In this document: positions 1 through 8,624 of the stretch, in pieces
Layout: each line of letters starts with the position of its first letter
How positions within the stretch are numbered: position 1 is the stretch's first letter
Assembly (NCBI RefSeq): GCF_001425005.1
Contig: NZ_LMDB01000035.1
Location: 355,028 to 419,027, forward strand
Direction of reading: 5' to 3'
DNA length: 64,000 bases
From: Duganella sp. Root336D2
GTDB taxonomy: Bacteria > Pseudomonadota > Gammaproteobacteria > Burkholderiales > Burkholderiaceae_D
Translations under genes and position numbers: made by a program
Notes under the pieces: generated by a model
Told to the model about the DNA's origin: nothing
The model's database searches: none
Seen by the model: only the letters and a program-made list of their open reading frames with translations

Positions 1-2
1 AT

Positions 3-299
3 GTGTGGCTGGCGTTGAGCTATTCGTATTCGGAGGGTGAACGTGCCGGGTATTTGCAGAAGTTTTCCAAGCGCGGGTGGCTGTGCAAGACCTGGGAGGG
101 GGAAATTCTGCTGACTTCGATGCCGGGCGCGATTCCGGAGAAATTCGAGTTTACCGTGCGCGATGATGCAATCGCGTCGCAGATCGCGGCGGCGGCCGGC
201 AAGCGGGTGGTGCTGCATTATGCGCAGCATAAGGGGGTTCCGACTTCCTGCTTTGGCGATACCCAGTATTTTGTTGAGTCGGTCAACGTTCAGCCTTGA
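3..299 (+). CDS. Small membrane-anchored hypothetical protein, 5' end cut by window
   Basis: The reading frame runs into the left edge of the window, so only the last 98 or so residues are visible. The visible part begins inside what looks like the end of a hydrophobic stretch followed by a soluble domain with one Cys pair (Cys near residue 28 and Cys near residue 83 of the visible part). I recall short Oxalobacteraceae and Burkholderiales proteins that share this soluble part and carry a single N-terminal membrane helix, but I know no function for them. The GTG at position 3 is merely the first possible start in the frame and is probably not the true one. Stop is TGA at 297-299, followed 12 bp later by a hairpin repeat. 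Confidence 0.7.
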   Translation: MWLALSYSYSEGERAGYLQKFSKRGWLCKTWEGEILLTSMPGAIPEKFEFTVRDDAIASQIAAAAGKRVVLHYAQHKGVPTSCFGDTQYFVESVNVQP

Positions 300-311
300 A
301 CCGGTAAACCC

Positions 312-336
312 GTGTCGGACCCGCAGGGTCTGACAC
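312..336. repeat. Intergenic hairpin GTGTCRGACCC-GCA-GGGTCTGACAC
   Basis: An 11-bp inverted repeat (312-322 and 326-336, one mismatch) with a 3-base loop lies between the two convergent genes ending at 299 and 349. There is no T-run, so it is not a classical intrinsic terminator. It resembles the short GGGTCTGACAC-type palindromes that I recall as dispersed repeats in Massilia-like genomes, but only one copy was seen in this window. Confidence 0.6.
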
Positions 337-348
337 TCCCTGGCGGTT

Positions 349-2637
349 TTAGCGGCCGCGCCACACGGCGCCGGCAGTTTCCTTCAGGCGCCCGATCACA
401 TCGCGCGCCATCGTCTCGGAATGTTCGTCCGCCGGGTGCGTCGCCTTGTCTTCCATCGCGGTCAGCATATTCTGCGCCGCGTGCTGGCGGCGTGATTCCT
501 GCTCCAGCAGCTTCTTCTTCGATTCCACCATCGCCGCAGTGGTCGCGGTCACGCGGCGCTGCAGCTCGGCATGGGCATGCACGGTATCGACCAGGGTCTT
601 CTGCTCGGCCAGCTTGGCCCATTCCGCCTCGTTGGCAGCGACCTCCGCCGCCTCACGCTGGCGTGCCACTTCGAGCAACTGTTCCTCTGCATCCGCCCGC
701 GCTTTGGCGGCAGCGGCAGCCTTCTTCTCCAGCTCCACGCGCACTTCGATCGCCTTTGCCGCACGCGCCTCGGCCGCATTGGCAGCACGCTGCTGCACCA
801 GCTTCTGGTCGATCAGCGCCAGGGTGTCGCGCTCCTTGGCCACGAATTCCAGCTCGGATTTGAGCAGCGACTCCTCCGCCGCAACGCGCGCTTGCTCGGC
901 CTTGGTACGCTCAACCTGGGCCCTTACCAGCTCGCCGGCCAGGCGCGCCTGGGCGGCGGCCGCTTCGGCAATGGCGGTTTTGTTGGCTGCATCGTGTTCC
1001 ACCTGCTCGGCCATCGCACGCACAGCGGCAGCTTCCTGCTCGGCCGCCACCTGCAGGCGCGCATCGGCGGCAGCTTTGCGGCGCGCTTCGGCAGCGCCAG
1101 CGCGTTCGGCATCGACGCGCGCCTTGGCAGCAGCGGCAGCCACTTCTTCAGCAGCGATGCGTTCGTTCATGGCCGCCAGCGCAGCCTGTTCGGCTTCGGC
1201 GCGGCCACGCTGTGCTTCCGCCAGGCGGGCATTGACGGCATCCAGTGCCGCCTGCTCCGCTTCGGCGCGCGCGCGCTCGGCATCGGCCAGGCGCACGGCG
1301 GCGGCGGCTTTTTCCTGGGCCAGCGCATTGGCTTCTTCAGCGGCAGCCAGCTGGGCGGCCACGGCTTCCCGCTCGATCTTTTCGGCGGAAGCCTGCTCGG
1401 CGGCCACCATCACGGAGCGCGCTGACAGCTGCTGGCGCTCGGCCGCGAGGGCGGCGGCACGCTGGTGTTCCTCGGCTTCGATACGGGCCTGCTCGGCGGC
1501 GGCCTGCTCGGCCTGTTCGCGCAGCTTGGCCTGCTCCAACGTCAGGGCTTCCACTTCCAGGCGGGCGCGGGTTTCGAAATCGGCCTGCTGTTCCGCTTCC
1601 ACGCGGGCCATGGCGATGGCGTGCAGCTGGCGGTCGGTTTCCACCCGGCGCTCGGTGGCGGCGATGATCTGCAGGTCGGCATCGCGGCGCGCCTGGGCAG
1701 CGTCGGCGGCCATGGCTTCAACGCGCTCACGGTGCAGGGCGGCGTCGCGGATTTCCTTTTCGGTCTGCAGGCGCAGGTGCAGCGACTGGGCTGCGCTGCG
1801 GTCGGATTCGGCCTTGGCCAGGGCGATCTGTTCGCGCTCCTGCTCCAGGTGGGCCAGGGCGCGGGCTTCTTCCAGGGCGCGCACTTCGGCGGCGGCGCGC
1901 TTGAAAGCAGCTTCCAGTGCGACCTGGTCGGCGCGCTCGCGCTGGCGGGTTGCTTCCAGCGCTTCGGCTTCGGTATTGGCCAATTGTTCGGCGGTCATGC
2001 GGGCCGCGTGGGCCTGGCGCCCATGCTCACGGGCGATGGCGGCCATGCGGGCGTCGGCGGAAGCCACGCCCACCACTTCGTCGTGGGCGGCCTGCACCGC
2101 GGCGGCGCGCTCGACAGCTTGCATGCGGGCTTGCTCAGCCTGCACGGCCAGTTCCTCCGCGGCCTTGCTGGCCAGTTCGGTCAGTTTCACCTCTTCCACG
2201 ACCTGCTCGGCGGCGCGGCGGCGGCTTTCTTCTTCGGCCCTGGCGCGCTGCTCGGCGGCCAGGCGGACCTGGATGTCGGCATCGACGCGGGCACGCAGTT
2301 CGGCGGTTTCCTGCTTGACGGCTTCCAGGCGGGCCACGCTGGCGGAGGCGGCAGCACGCAGGGTTTCCAGGCGCTCCTTGTTGACTTTGATCGCTTCTTC
2401 GGCAGCTTCGGCATTCTGCACCGCCGCGGCGGCGGCAGCCGATTCCAGGGCGGCGCGGTCTTCCGCCAGGGCGCGGGCGCGGGCTTCAGCCACGGCGCGC
2501 GATTCGGCGGCACACTGGGCCTTCGCCTCGGCTTCGACGCGGGCGATCGCCTCGGTGATCGCCTTCATCTCGGCTTTCTCATGCTCAGCACGGTCGTTGA
2601 CGACGGTGTTGGTAGTTGGCGGCAGTTGTGCTTGCAT
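349..2637 (-). CDS. Large Ala/Glu/Arg-rich coiled-coil protein, function unknown
   Basis: A 762-residue protein made almost entirely of A, E, R, Q, K and L in heptad-like patterns, i.e. one very long predicted coiled coil from about residue 15 to 720. It has no signal peptide, no membrane segment and no recognisable enzymatic domain. Short blocks recur imperfectly, for example EAEQAAL and RAEAEQAAL around residues 450-500. The C-terminus (about the last 40 residues) is less biased and may be a small separate domain. Cytoplasmic scaffold or filament-forming roles are possible but nothing here proves one. Its strongly biased codons generate long open frames on the opposite strand, which are artefacts. 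It is convergent with the gene on its left and in the same direction as srkA, 110 bp downstream of the srkA stop. Start ATG at 2637 is preceded by a weak GAGGAA-like element only on the wrong strand, so the start is not proven. Confidence 0.75.
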   Translation of the reverse strand: MQAQLPPTTNTVVNDRAEHEKAEMKAITEAIARVEAEAKAQCAAESRAVAEARARALAEDRAALESAAAAAAVQNAEAAEEAIKVNKERLETLRAAASASVARLEAVKQETAELRARVDADIQVRLAAEQRARAEEESRRRAAEQVVEEVKLTELASKAAEELAVQAEQARMQAVERAAAVQAAHDEVVGVASADARMAAIAREHGRQAHAARMTAEQLANTEAEALEATRQRERADQVALEAAFKRAAAEVRALEEARALAHLEQEREQIALAKAESDRSAAQSLHLRLQTEKEIRDAALHRERVEAMAADAAQARRDADLQIIAATERRVETDRQLHAIAMARVEAEQQADFETRARLEVEALTLEQAKLREQAEQAAAEQARIEAEEHQRAAALAAERQQLSARSVMVAAEQASAEKIEREAVAAQLAAAEEANALAQEKAAAAVRLADAERARAEAEQAALDAVNARLAEAQRGRAEAEQAALAAMNERIAAEEVAAAAAKARVDAERAGAAEARRKAAADARLQVAAEQEAAAVRAMAEQVEHDAANKTAIAEAAAAQARLAGELVRAQVERTKAEQARVAAEESLLKSELEFVAKERDTLALIDQKLVQQRAANAAEARAAKAIEVRVELEKKAAAAAKARADAEEQLLEVARQREAAEVAANEAEWAKLAEQKTLVDTVHAHAELQRRVTATTAAMVESKKKLLEQESRRQHAAQNMLTAMEDKATHPADEHSETMARDVIGRLKETAGAVWRGR

Positions 2638-2747
2638 GAGGAATCTCGCTTGGCTTGGAGGGTGATGTTGCCATTATCGATGAGACCAGCAGGGGCGAAG
2701 CGCGCGAGGAAGGCGGGAAAAGCCCGCCAATTCTCGCGTTGTACTGG

Positions 2748-3725
2748 TTAAACCGGCCAGAGGGGAGGCTCGTCCATCAGCGCAATCTGCTCGCGCAATT
2801 CGAGGATACGATCTTGCCAGTATCGTTGTGTATTAAACCACGGAAAAGCCACCGGAAACGCAGGATCGTCCCAACGCCGCGCCAGCCAGGCCGAGTAGTG
2901 GATCAGGCGCAACGTGCGCAGCGCTTCCACCAGGTACAGCTGGCGCGGGTCGAATTCGCGCATATCCTCGTATCCGGCCAGGATATCGCCCATCTGGCGC
3001 ACCATGTCGCTGCGTTCGCCGGACAGCATCATCCACAGGTCTTGCACTGCCGGGCCCATGCGCGCATCGTCGAAGTCGACGAAATGCGGGCCGGCGTCGG
3101 TCCACAAAACATTGCCACCATGGCAATCGCCGTGCAGGCGGATCAACTCCACCTGCCCTGCCCGCTGGTAGCAGCGCCGCACACCGTCCAGCGCCTGGTC
3201 GACCACCGAACGCCAGGGCGTGACCAGCTCCGGCGGCAGGAAGCCGCTGGCCAGCAGCCAGTCGCGCGGCTCTTCGCCGAAGGAAGCGAGGTCCAGCGTG
3301 GGTCGGGTAGCGAAGGGCCTTGCCGCACCGGCGGCGTGGATACGGCCGATAAAGCGGCCAGTCCATTCCAGTACCTTGGGGTCGTCCATTTCGGGCGCCC
3401 GTCCCCCGTGGCGCGGGAACACGGCAAAGCGGAAGCCCTCGAATTCATGCAAGGTACGGCCATCGCGCTCGAGCGCCGGCACGGCCGGTACCTCGCGCTC
3501 TTGCAACTCTTGCACAAAGGCATGCTCCTCCAGGATCTGCTGGCTGGTCCAGCGCCCGGGGCGATAAAACTTGGCCACCACCGGCGGCCCTTCCTCCATG
3601 CCCACCTGGTAGACACGGTTTTCATAGGAGTTCAGCGCCAGCAGGCGGCCATCGCCATACAGGCCGATGCTGGCCAGGGCGTCGAGTACCCGGTCCGGGC
3701 TCAAATCTAAGAATGGGTGCGTCAT
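2748..3725 (-). CDS. srkA: Stress response kinase A (YihE family)
   Basis: A 325-residue protein-kinase-like phosphotransferase, matching the roughly 328-residue SrkA/YihE family, which protects cells under stress by phosphorylating Ser/Thr. The catalytic loop HGDCHGGN starts at His198, with catalytic Asp200, and the metal-binding motif DFDD begins at Asp217. The N-terminal lobe has the family's NSYENRVYQVG stretch near residue 32, which recognises nucleotide. I chose the ATG at 3725 because the product then begins at the conserved family N-terminus (MTHPF). The longer open frame upstream is the antisense of the UPF0149 gene. It is divergently arranged from that gene, with only 66 bp between start codons, so their promoters must overlap. 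Confidence 0.93.
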   Translation of the reverse strand: MTHPFLDLSPDRVLDALASIGLYGDGRLLALNSYENRVYQVGMEEGPPVVAKFYRPGRWTSQQILEEHAFVQELQEREVPAVPALERDGRTLHEFEGFRFAVFPRHGGRAPEMDDPKVLEWTGRFIGRIHAAGAARPFATRPTLDLASFGEEPRDWLLASGFLPPELVTPWRSVVDQALDGVRRCYQRAGQVELIRLHGDCHGGNVLWTDAGPHFVDFDDARMGPAVQDLWMMLSGERSDMVRQMGDILAGYEDMREFDPRQLYLVEALRTLRLIHYSAWLARRWDDPAFPVAFPWFNTQRYWQDRILELREQIALMDEPPLWPV

Positions 3726-3791
3726 TCTCGCTATTGTAAGGGCCAGGGCGTATACTGTCGCCCTTCGACCCAATATATAAAGCGCCAAGCC

Positions 3792-4481
<690 letters not shown>

Positions 4482-4495
4482 GCCGCAGCATCTCA

Positions 4496-4578
4496 AATGT
4501 CCCCCTTGGGGTCAGGAAGGAAAGTGGACATTCTCCTTGAAAATGTCCACATTCGTTCCTGACCCCAAGGGGGACATT
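4496..4578. repeat. Paired 37-bp palindromic repeats in inverted orientation
   Basis: Two 37-bp copies of an AATGTCC...GGACATT element (4496-4532 and 4542-4578) face each other across a 9-bp spacer; the arms differ at two positions. The RNA could fold into an 83-base hairpin. It begins 14 bp after the UPF0149 stop. Single copies of the same unit lie at 16778-16814 and 33698-33734, and a variant at 36664-36715, so this is a dispersed, REP-like family. Confidence 0.9.
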
Positions 4579-4640
4579 CTGTTCTGCAGGTAGGGATTCT
4601 CTCCAACTTCCACTCTGGCGCACAGTGCAAGGTTTGCTCC

Positions 4641-4670
4641 TTGGCACGTGGTGCAGTACCGCGCTAGACT
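4641..4670 (+). promoter_or_regulatory. Candidate sigma-70 promoter of chemosensory operon 1
   Basis: TTGGCA at 4641-4646 and TAGACT at 4665-4670 are separated by 18 bp. Transcription from it would begin near 4677, just ahead of the CheW start at 4691/4700, and would exclude the more upstream ATG at 4625. No competing promoter is evident between the repeat and the operon. Confidence 0.45.
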
Positions 4671-4690
4671 TGGCTGACCGTCCCGGAGCG

Positions 4691-5173
4691 ATGCACTGCA
4701 TGCAGATAGTCTCTTCCGCTTTGCCAGCCATACCTGTCCTGCTGTGCGGCAGTGGCGGTCGCTTATGCGCTGTGCCCCTGTCCCACGTCGGCGAAACGTT
4801 GCGCGCCCTGCCCGTTACGCCCGTTCCCGATATGCCGCCCTGCGTGCTGGGCGCCAGCATGTTGCGCGGTGCTGCGGTGCCGGTCATCTCCCTGTCGGCC
4901 TTGCTCGGCGCGCCGCCGGGCGAGCCGGCCCGCTTCGTCAGCCTGCGCCTTGGCGAGCGTTGCGCGGCGCTGGCGGTCGACGAAGTGATCGGCGTGCATG
5001 CGTTGCCGGCCGCCTTGCTGGACCAGACCCCCCCTTTGCTCAACGGCGGCGCTGAAGCCCAGGTTGCGGGCATCAGCGCGCGCGATGCGGAGTTGCTGGT
5101 GGTACTGCGCGCCGCACGCGCCGTGCCCGAGGACGTATGGCAGGCGCTGGCTGCACCAGCGGAATTGAAATGA
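4691..5173 (+). CDS. CheW-like adaptor, first gene of Wsp-like operon 1 (WspB position)
   Basis: A protein of about 160 residues with a CheW fold: an N-terminal strand set ending in a vLRGaavPVisL-type motif (residues about 65-75) and a C-terminal half with FVSLRLGERCAALAVDEV, the typical CheW core. CheW proteins couple receptors to the CheA kinase in the cytoplasmic array. The frame opens at 4625, but that ATG lies upstream of the likely promoter. GGAG at 4685-4688 lies 11 bp before ATG 4700 and 2 bp before ATG 4691, so translation starts at one of these two. The stop overlaps the next gene by 4 bp (ATGA), indicating translational coupling. Confidence 0.82.
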   Translation: MHCMQIVSSALPAIPVLLCGSGGRLCAVPLSHVGETLRALPVTPVPDMPPCVLGASMLRGAAVPVISLSALLGAPPGEPARFVSLRLGERCAALAVDEVIGVHALPAALLDQTPPLLNGGAEAQVAGISARDAELLVVLRAARAVPEDVWQALAAPAELK

Positions 5174-6642
5174 ACGCCCCGGCCGCGCCGCTGGAAGTGG
5201 CGCGCTTTCGTACCCTGCTGGCCGAGCGCCTGGGGCTGGACTTCGACGAACACAAGCTCACGACCCTGGCCAAGGTACTCGATAGCTGCAGCGGCGGCGA
5301 TCGCCAGCGCATCCTGGCCGACCTGGCGGGCACGGCGCCGGCCGACAGCCTGCTGTCACGGCTGGCGACGGAACTGACTGTCACCGAGACCTACTTCTTC
5401 CGCAGCGGCGACCAGTTGCGCGCCTTCGGCGACCTGGCCTTGCCGGAACGCCAGCAGTTGCGCGGCCGGGCCGAAGTGCTCTCGGCCGGCTGCGCCTCCG
5501 GCGAAGAGCCGTTTTCACTGGCGATGATGGCGCGCTCCTGCGGGCGCGACAGCTGCCTGTCGCTGCATGCCTTCGATGCCAACCCTGCGATGCTGGCGCG
5601 CGCTGCGCGGGCGCGCTATTCGACCTGGTCGCTGCGCGAACTGCCGGACGACTGGCGGCCCTGGCTGCAGCCCGACGGCGAGCAATTCCAGCTGGCGCAG
5701 GAAATCCGGCGCGCAGTACGCTTCGAGCAGCGCAACCTGGCGCTGGACGACCCGGCCTTCTGGCAGCCGGGCCGCTTCGATATCGTATTTTGCCGCAACG
5801 TCCTGATGTACTTTACGCCGCAGCAGTCGCAGGCCGCCGTGGCGCGCATCGCGCGCGCGCTGGCGCCGGGCGGCTACCTGTTCCTGGGCCATGCCGAAAC
5901 GCTGCGCGGCCTGTCCAACGATTTCCGCCTGTGCCACAGCCACGGCACCTTCTATTACCAGCGCAGCGCAGGCGGCGAGCAGGCGATGCCGGCGCTGCCG
6001 GCGGCCGCCCAGCCGATGCCGGTGTTGCGCCCGGCCACGCCGCCCGAACCGCTGTGGGCCGAGCAAATCGAACGCGCCAGCCGGCGCATCGACGCACTGG
6101 CCAGCAGCGCGCGCGCGGCGCCGCCCTGTACGCCGGCCACGCCCGACCTGCAAATGGCGATGGCCAGCCTGCACCAAGAGCGTTTCGGTCAAGTACTGGA
6201 ACACATCGGCAAACTGCCGCCGCAACATGCCGCCGATCCGGACGTGCTATTGCTGAAAGCCGTGACACAGGCGCAATCGGGCACGGTAGCGCGGGCGCGC
6301 GAAACCTGCGCTGCCCTGCTCGGGCGCGATGCCCTGCATGCCGGCGCCCATTATGTGCTGGCGCTGTGCGAGGAAATGGACGGCGAACTGGCGGCAGCAC
6401 TGGACCATTACCAGGGTGCTGCCTACCTGGCGCCTGGCTTCGCCATGGCGCGCCTGCAGGCTGGCCGCCTGCTGCGCCGCCTTGGCCAGCCGGAAGCTGC
6501 GCGGCGGGAACTGGCGCTGGCAGCGCAGATGCTGGAAGGAGAAGACGCCGCGCGCCTGCTGCTGTTCGGCGGCGGCTTCCCGCGCGCGGCCCTGCTCTCG
6601 CTATGCCTGGCCGAATTGGCGACAATGGGAGCGGCATCGTGA
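5170..6642 (+). CDS. CheR-type receptor methyltransferase with TPR tail (WspC-like)
   Basis: A 490-residue fusion of an N-terminal CheR methyltransferase and C-terminal tetratricopeptide repeats, the architecture of WspC/FrzF-type enzymes. The S-adenosylmethionine loop is the GCASGEEPFSLAM segment near residue 105, and FCRNVLMYF near residue 208 is the conserved CheR catalytic block. A Pro/Ala-rich linker (about residues 275-325) leads to helical TPR-like repeats (about 330-480). The enzyme methylates glutamates of the receptor encoded two genes downstream to set its adaptation level. Start ATG at 5170 overlaps the CheW stop; the stop overlaps the next gene's GTG. Confidence 0.9.
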   Translation: MNAPAAPLEVARFRTLLAERLGLDFDEHKLTTLAKVLDSCSGGDRQRILADLAGTAPADSLLSRLATELTVTETYFFRSGDQLRAFGDLALPERQQLRGRAEVLSAGCASGEEPFSLAMMARSCGRDSCLSLHAFDANPAMLARAARARYSTWSLRELPDDWRPWLQPDGEQFQLAQEIRRAVRFEQRNLALDDPAFWQPGRFDIVFCRNVLMYFTPQQSQAAVARIARALAPGGYLFLGHAETLRGLSNDFRLCHSHGTFYYQRSAGGEQAMPALPAAAQPMPVLRPATPPEPLWAEQIERASRRIDALASSARAAPPCTPATPDLQMAMASLHQERFGQVLEHIGKLPPQHAADPDVLLLKAVTQAQSGTVARARETCAALLGRDALHAGAHYVLALCEEMDGELAAALDHYQGAAYLAPGFAMARLQAGRLLRRLGQPEAARRELALAAQMLEGEDAARLLLFGGGFPRAALLSLCLAELATMGAAS

Positions 6643-7139
6643 CCGGGCAGAACGTACTGGCCGCCAGTGCGCGCGCCCTGAAGGAAGAATTCGACCGCAC
6701 CTTTGCGCTGCCGCCCGCCGTCGCCTACGCCGGCGCCCAGCAAATACTGGCGATCCGCGCCGGTGGCCAGACGCTGGCGTTGCGCCTGTCGGACTTGCGC
6801 GGCCTGTACGTGGACCGGCGCCTGCAAGCGCTGCCTTCGCGCCTGCCGGAGCTGCTCGGTCTGACCGGCTTGCGGGGCCAGGCGGTGCCGGTGTTCGACC
6901 TGGCTGCCCTGCTCGGCCACCCGCCGCAGTGCGCGCCGCGCTGGCTGGCACTGGCCGCGGGCCGCCACAGCGCCGCCTTCGCTTTCGAGCAGTTCGAGGC
7001 GCACCACGCGGTGCGGCCTGACGATTTCCTGGACAACGCGGTACGCATGGATGGCGTGCCGCGCACCCTGGTCAGCCTGCCATCCTTGATCGACGCACTG
7101 GAACGGCGCTGCCAGCGCCTGGGGAGCACATCGCCATGA
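6639..7139 (+). CDS. CheW-like adaptor (WspD position)
   Basis: A second CheW-domain protein, 166 residues, with the LTGLRGQAVPVFDLAALLG core around residue 75. The start is GTG at 6639, chosen because GGGAG at 6627-6631 is spaced 7 bp before it and because it overlaps the cheR stop by 4 bp (GTGA); the longer frame upstream is a shadow of the cheR gene. It lacks the Cys/His-rich N-terminal extension found in the WspD homologue of the second operon (28708). Two CheWs per operon is characteristic of Wsp-type arrays, where they occupy different positions around receptor and kinase. The stop overlaps the receptor start by 4 bp. Confidence 0.85.
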   Translation: MTGQNVLAASARALKEEFDRTFALPPAVAYAGAQQILAIRAGGQTLALRLSDLRGLYVDRRLQALPSRLPELLGLTGLRGQAVPVFDLAALLGHPPQCAPRWLALAAGRHSAAFAFEQFEAHHAVRPDDFLDNAVRMDGVPRTLVSLPSLIDALERRCQRLGSTSP

Positions 7140-8611
7140 ACGGAAATTGGACTTTCGGACGCAAGCTGGCCACTGGCTACGCTGTGATGGCCGCACTGGC
7201 CCTGCTGATCTGCATCGTGGCCGTGCTGGCGCTGCGTTCGGCGGTGGCAGGACAGGAACGGGTGATCAGCGTCAACGCCCAGATGATGCTGGAGGTAGAG
7301 CGCTGCAACGGCCAGGCCGAGCGCATGTCGGCCAATGTGCGCGGCTACCTGCTGTCGCCGGAGCGGCGCTTCCTCGACAACTTCAACGAGGCGCGTGCCG
7401 AATTCTTCAAGGTCACCGGCCGCATCCGCACCCTGGCGAGCAGCGACAGCGAGCGCAAGGGATTGACCGAGATCGAGCACAGCGCCAACAGCTACCGCGA
7501 GGCAGCCGAGCGCCTGCTGGCGCTGGCCGATACCCGGCCCGGTGTGGCCGAGCTGGTGCGCGCCTTCGACGAGCGCCTGCTGCCGACGCGCGAGGCACTG
7601 GGCAAGGCGCTCGAAATGCTGGATGCGCAGGAGGAGCAGCAGTTGGAGACGGCCAAGCGCGAGGCCGCCGAGCTCACTGCCAATGCCACCATGGGGGTGA
7701 CCGTGCTGGCGGCCATCCTGCTGGCGCTGGCGGTGCTGCTGGCTGTGCTGTTGTCGCGCACCCTGGGGCGCCAGATCGGCGCCGCGGTCGGCCATGTGCA
7801 GAGTTCCTCGGCCGAACTGCAGGCGGCGGCCAGCCAGCAGGCTTCCGGCGCCAAGGAGCAGGCCGGCGCCATGACCGAGATCAGCACCACCATCAGCGAG
7901 CTGGTGGCCACCTCGCGCCAGATTGCCGAAAGCGCGCAGCGCGTGGCGCAGATCGCCGAGCAGACCGCGCAGGGCGCGAAAGCGGGTGACACTATCGTCG
8001 AACAGGGCCAGGAGGCGATCGGCGGCATCCGGCGCCAGATCGACACGGTGGTCAGCCACATGCTGGACCTGGGCCGCAAATCGCAGGAAATCGGCGCCGT
8101 GCTCGATATCGTCTCCGAGCTGGCCGAGCAGACCAATATCCTGGCCATCAACGCCACCATCGAAGCCAGCGGCGCCGGCGAATCGGGCAAGCGCTTTGCC
8201 GTGGTGGCGGAAGAGATCCGCAAGCTGGCCGACCGGGTAGCCGCTTCCACCAAGGGCATCCGCAGCCAGATCGAGGATGTGCGCGGCGCCGTCAACACCA
8301 CGGTAATGGCAACCGAGAGCGGCGCCAAGGCGGTCGATGCCGGCGCCCGCCAGTTTGCCGAAGTGGCGGCGGCTTTCCGCCAGATTGCGGAGCTGGTGGT
8401 CACGACCACCGAGGCGGCGCGCGAGATCGAACTGTCCACCAAGCAGCAGGCCAGCGCGGCCGAACAGGTGCGCATCGCCGTCACCGACGTGGCGCAAGCC
8501 ACGCAGGAAACCGAAGCCAGTTCGGCGCAAACGCTGCAAACCGCGTCGCAACTGGCCACCCTGTCGCTCGACTTGCGGCGCTTGGTGCAGCCGCAGGCCA
8601 GCGCTGCCTGA
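7136..8611 (+). CDS. Methyl-accepting chemotaxis receptor without a visible HAMP domain
   Basis: A 491-residue receptor. TM1 spans about residues 13-33, a roughly 150-residue periplasmic four-helix-type sensor follows, and TM2 spans about 186-207. A long cytoplasmic coiled coil carries the conserved signalling tip (EQTNILAINATIEASGAGE, about residues 329-347). After TM2 the sequence goes almost straight into signalling helices; I see no HAMP proline/Glu pattern, unlike the receptor at 25148. The receptor probably feeds CheA activity through the two CheWs in this operon, and CheR/CheB encoded beside it would adapt it. Ligand is unknown. Unlike canonical wsp order, the receptor gene is fourth, not first. 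Confidence 0.88.
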   Translation: MNGNWTFGRKLATGYAVMAALALLICIVAVLALRSAVAGQERVISVNAQMMLEVERCNGQAERMSANVRGYLLSPERRFLDNFNEARAEFFKVTGRIRTLASSDSERKGLTEIEHSANSYREAAERLLALADTRPGVAELVRAFDERLLPTREALGKALEMLDAQEEQQLETAKREAAELTANATMGVTVLAAILLALAVLLAVLLSRTLGRQIGAAVGHVQSSSAELQAAASQQASGAKEQAGAMTEISTTISELVATSRQIAESAQRVAQIAEQTAQGAKAGDTIVEQGQEAIGGIRRQIDTVVSHMLDLGRKSQEIGAVLDIVSELAEQTNILAINATIEASGAGESGKRFAVVAEEIRKLADRVAASTKGIRSQIEDVRGAVNTTVMATESGAKAVDAGARQFAEVAAAFRQIAELVVTTTEAAREIELSTKQQASAAEQVRIAVTDVAQATQETEASSAQTLQTASQLATLSLDLRRLVQPQASAA

Positions 8612-8624
8612 TTCCCGTCCCGCC

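Noticed and set aside
2710..2726. GC hairpin as terminator after srkA
   Set aside because: A 6-bp stem with no proper T-run on either strand; too weak to annotate as a terminator.
446..2751. Long plus-strand open frames (739 and 428 codons) opposite the coiled-coil gene
   Set aside because: Their products are low-complexity Ser/Ala/Arg or Gly/Phe/Leu strings, the expected mirror of a GCN/GAR-rich coiled-coil gene; no ribosome site or domain supports them.
4642..4655. Sigma-54-like promoter TGGCACG...GC
   Set aside because: The GG-to-GC distance is 2 bp too short, and sigma-54 spacing is strict; a sigma-70-like pair fits the same place.
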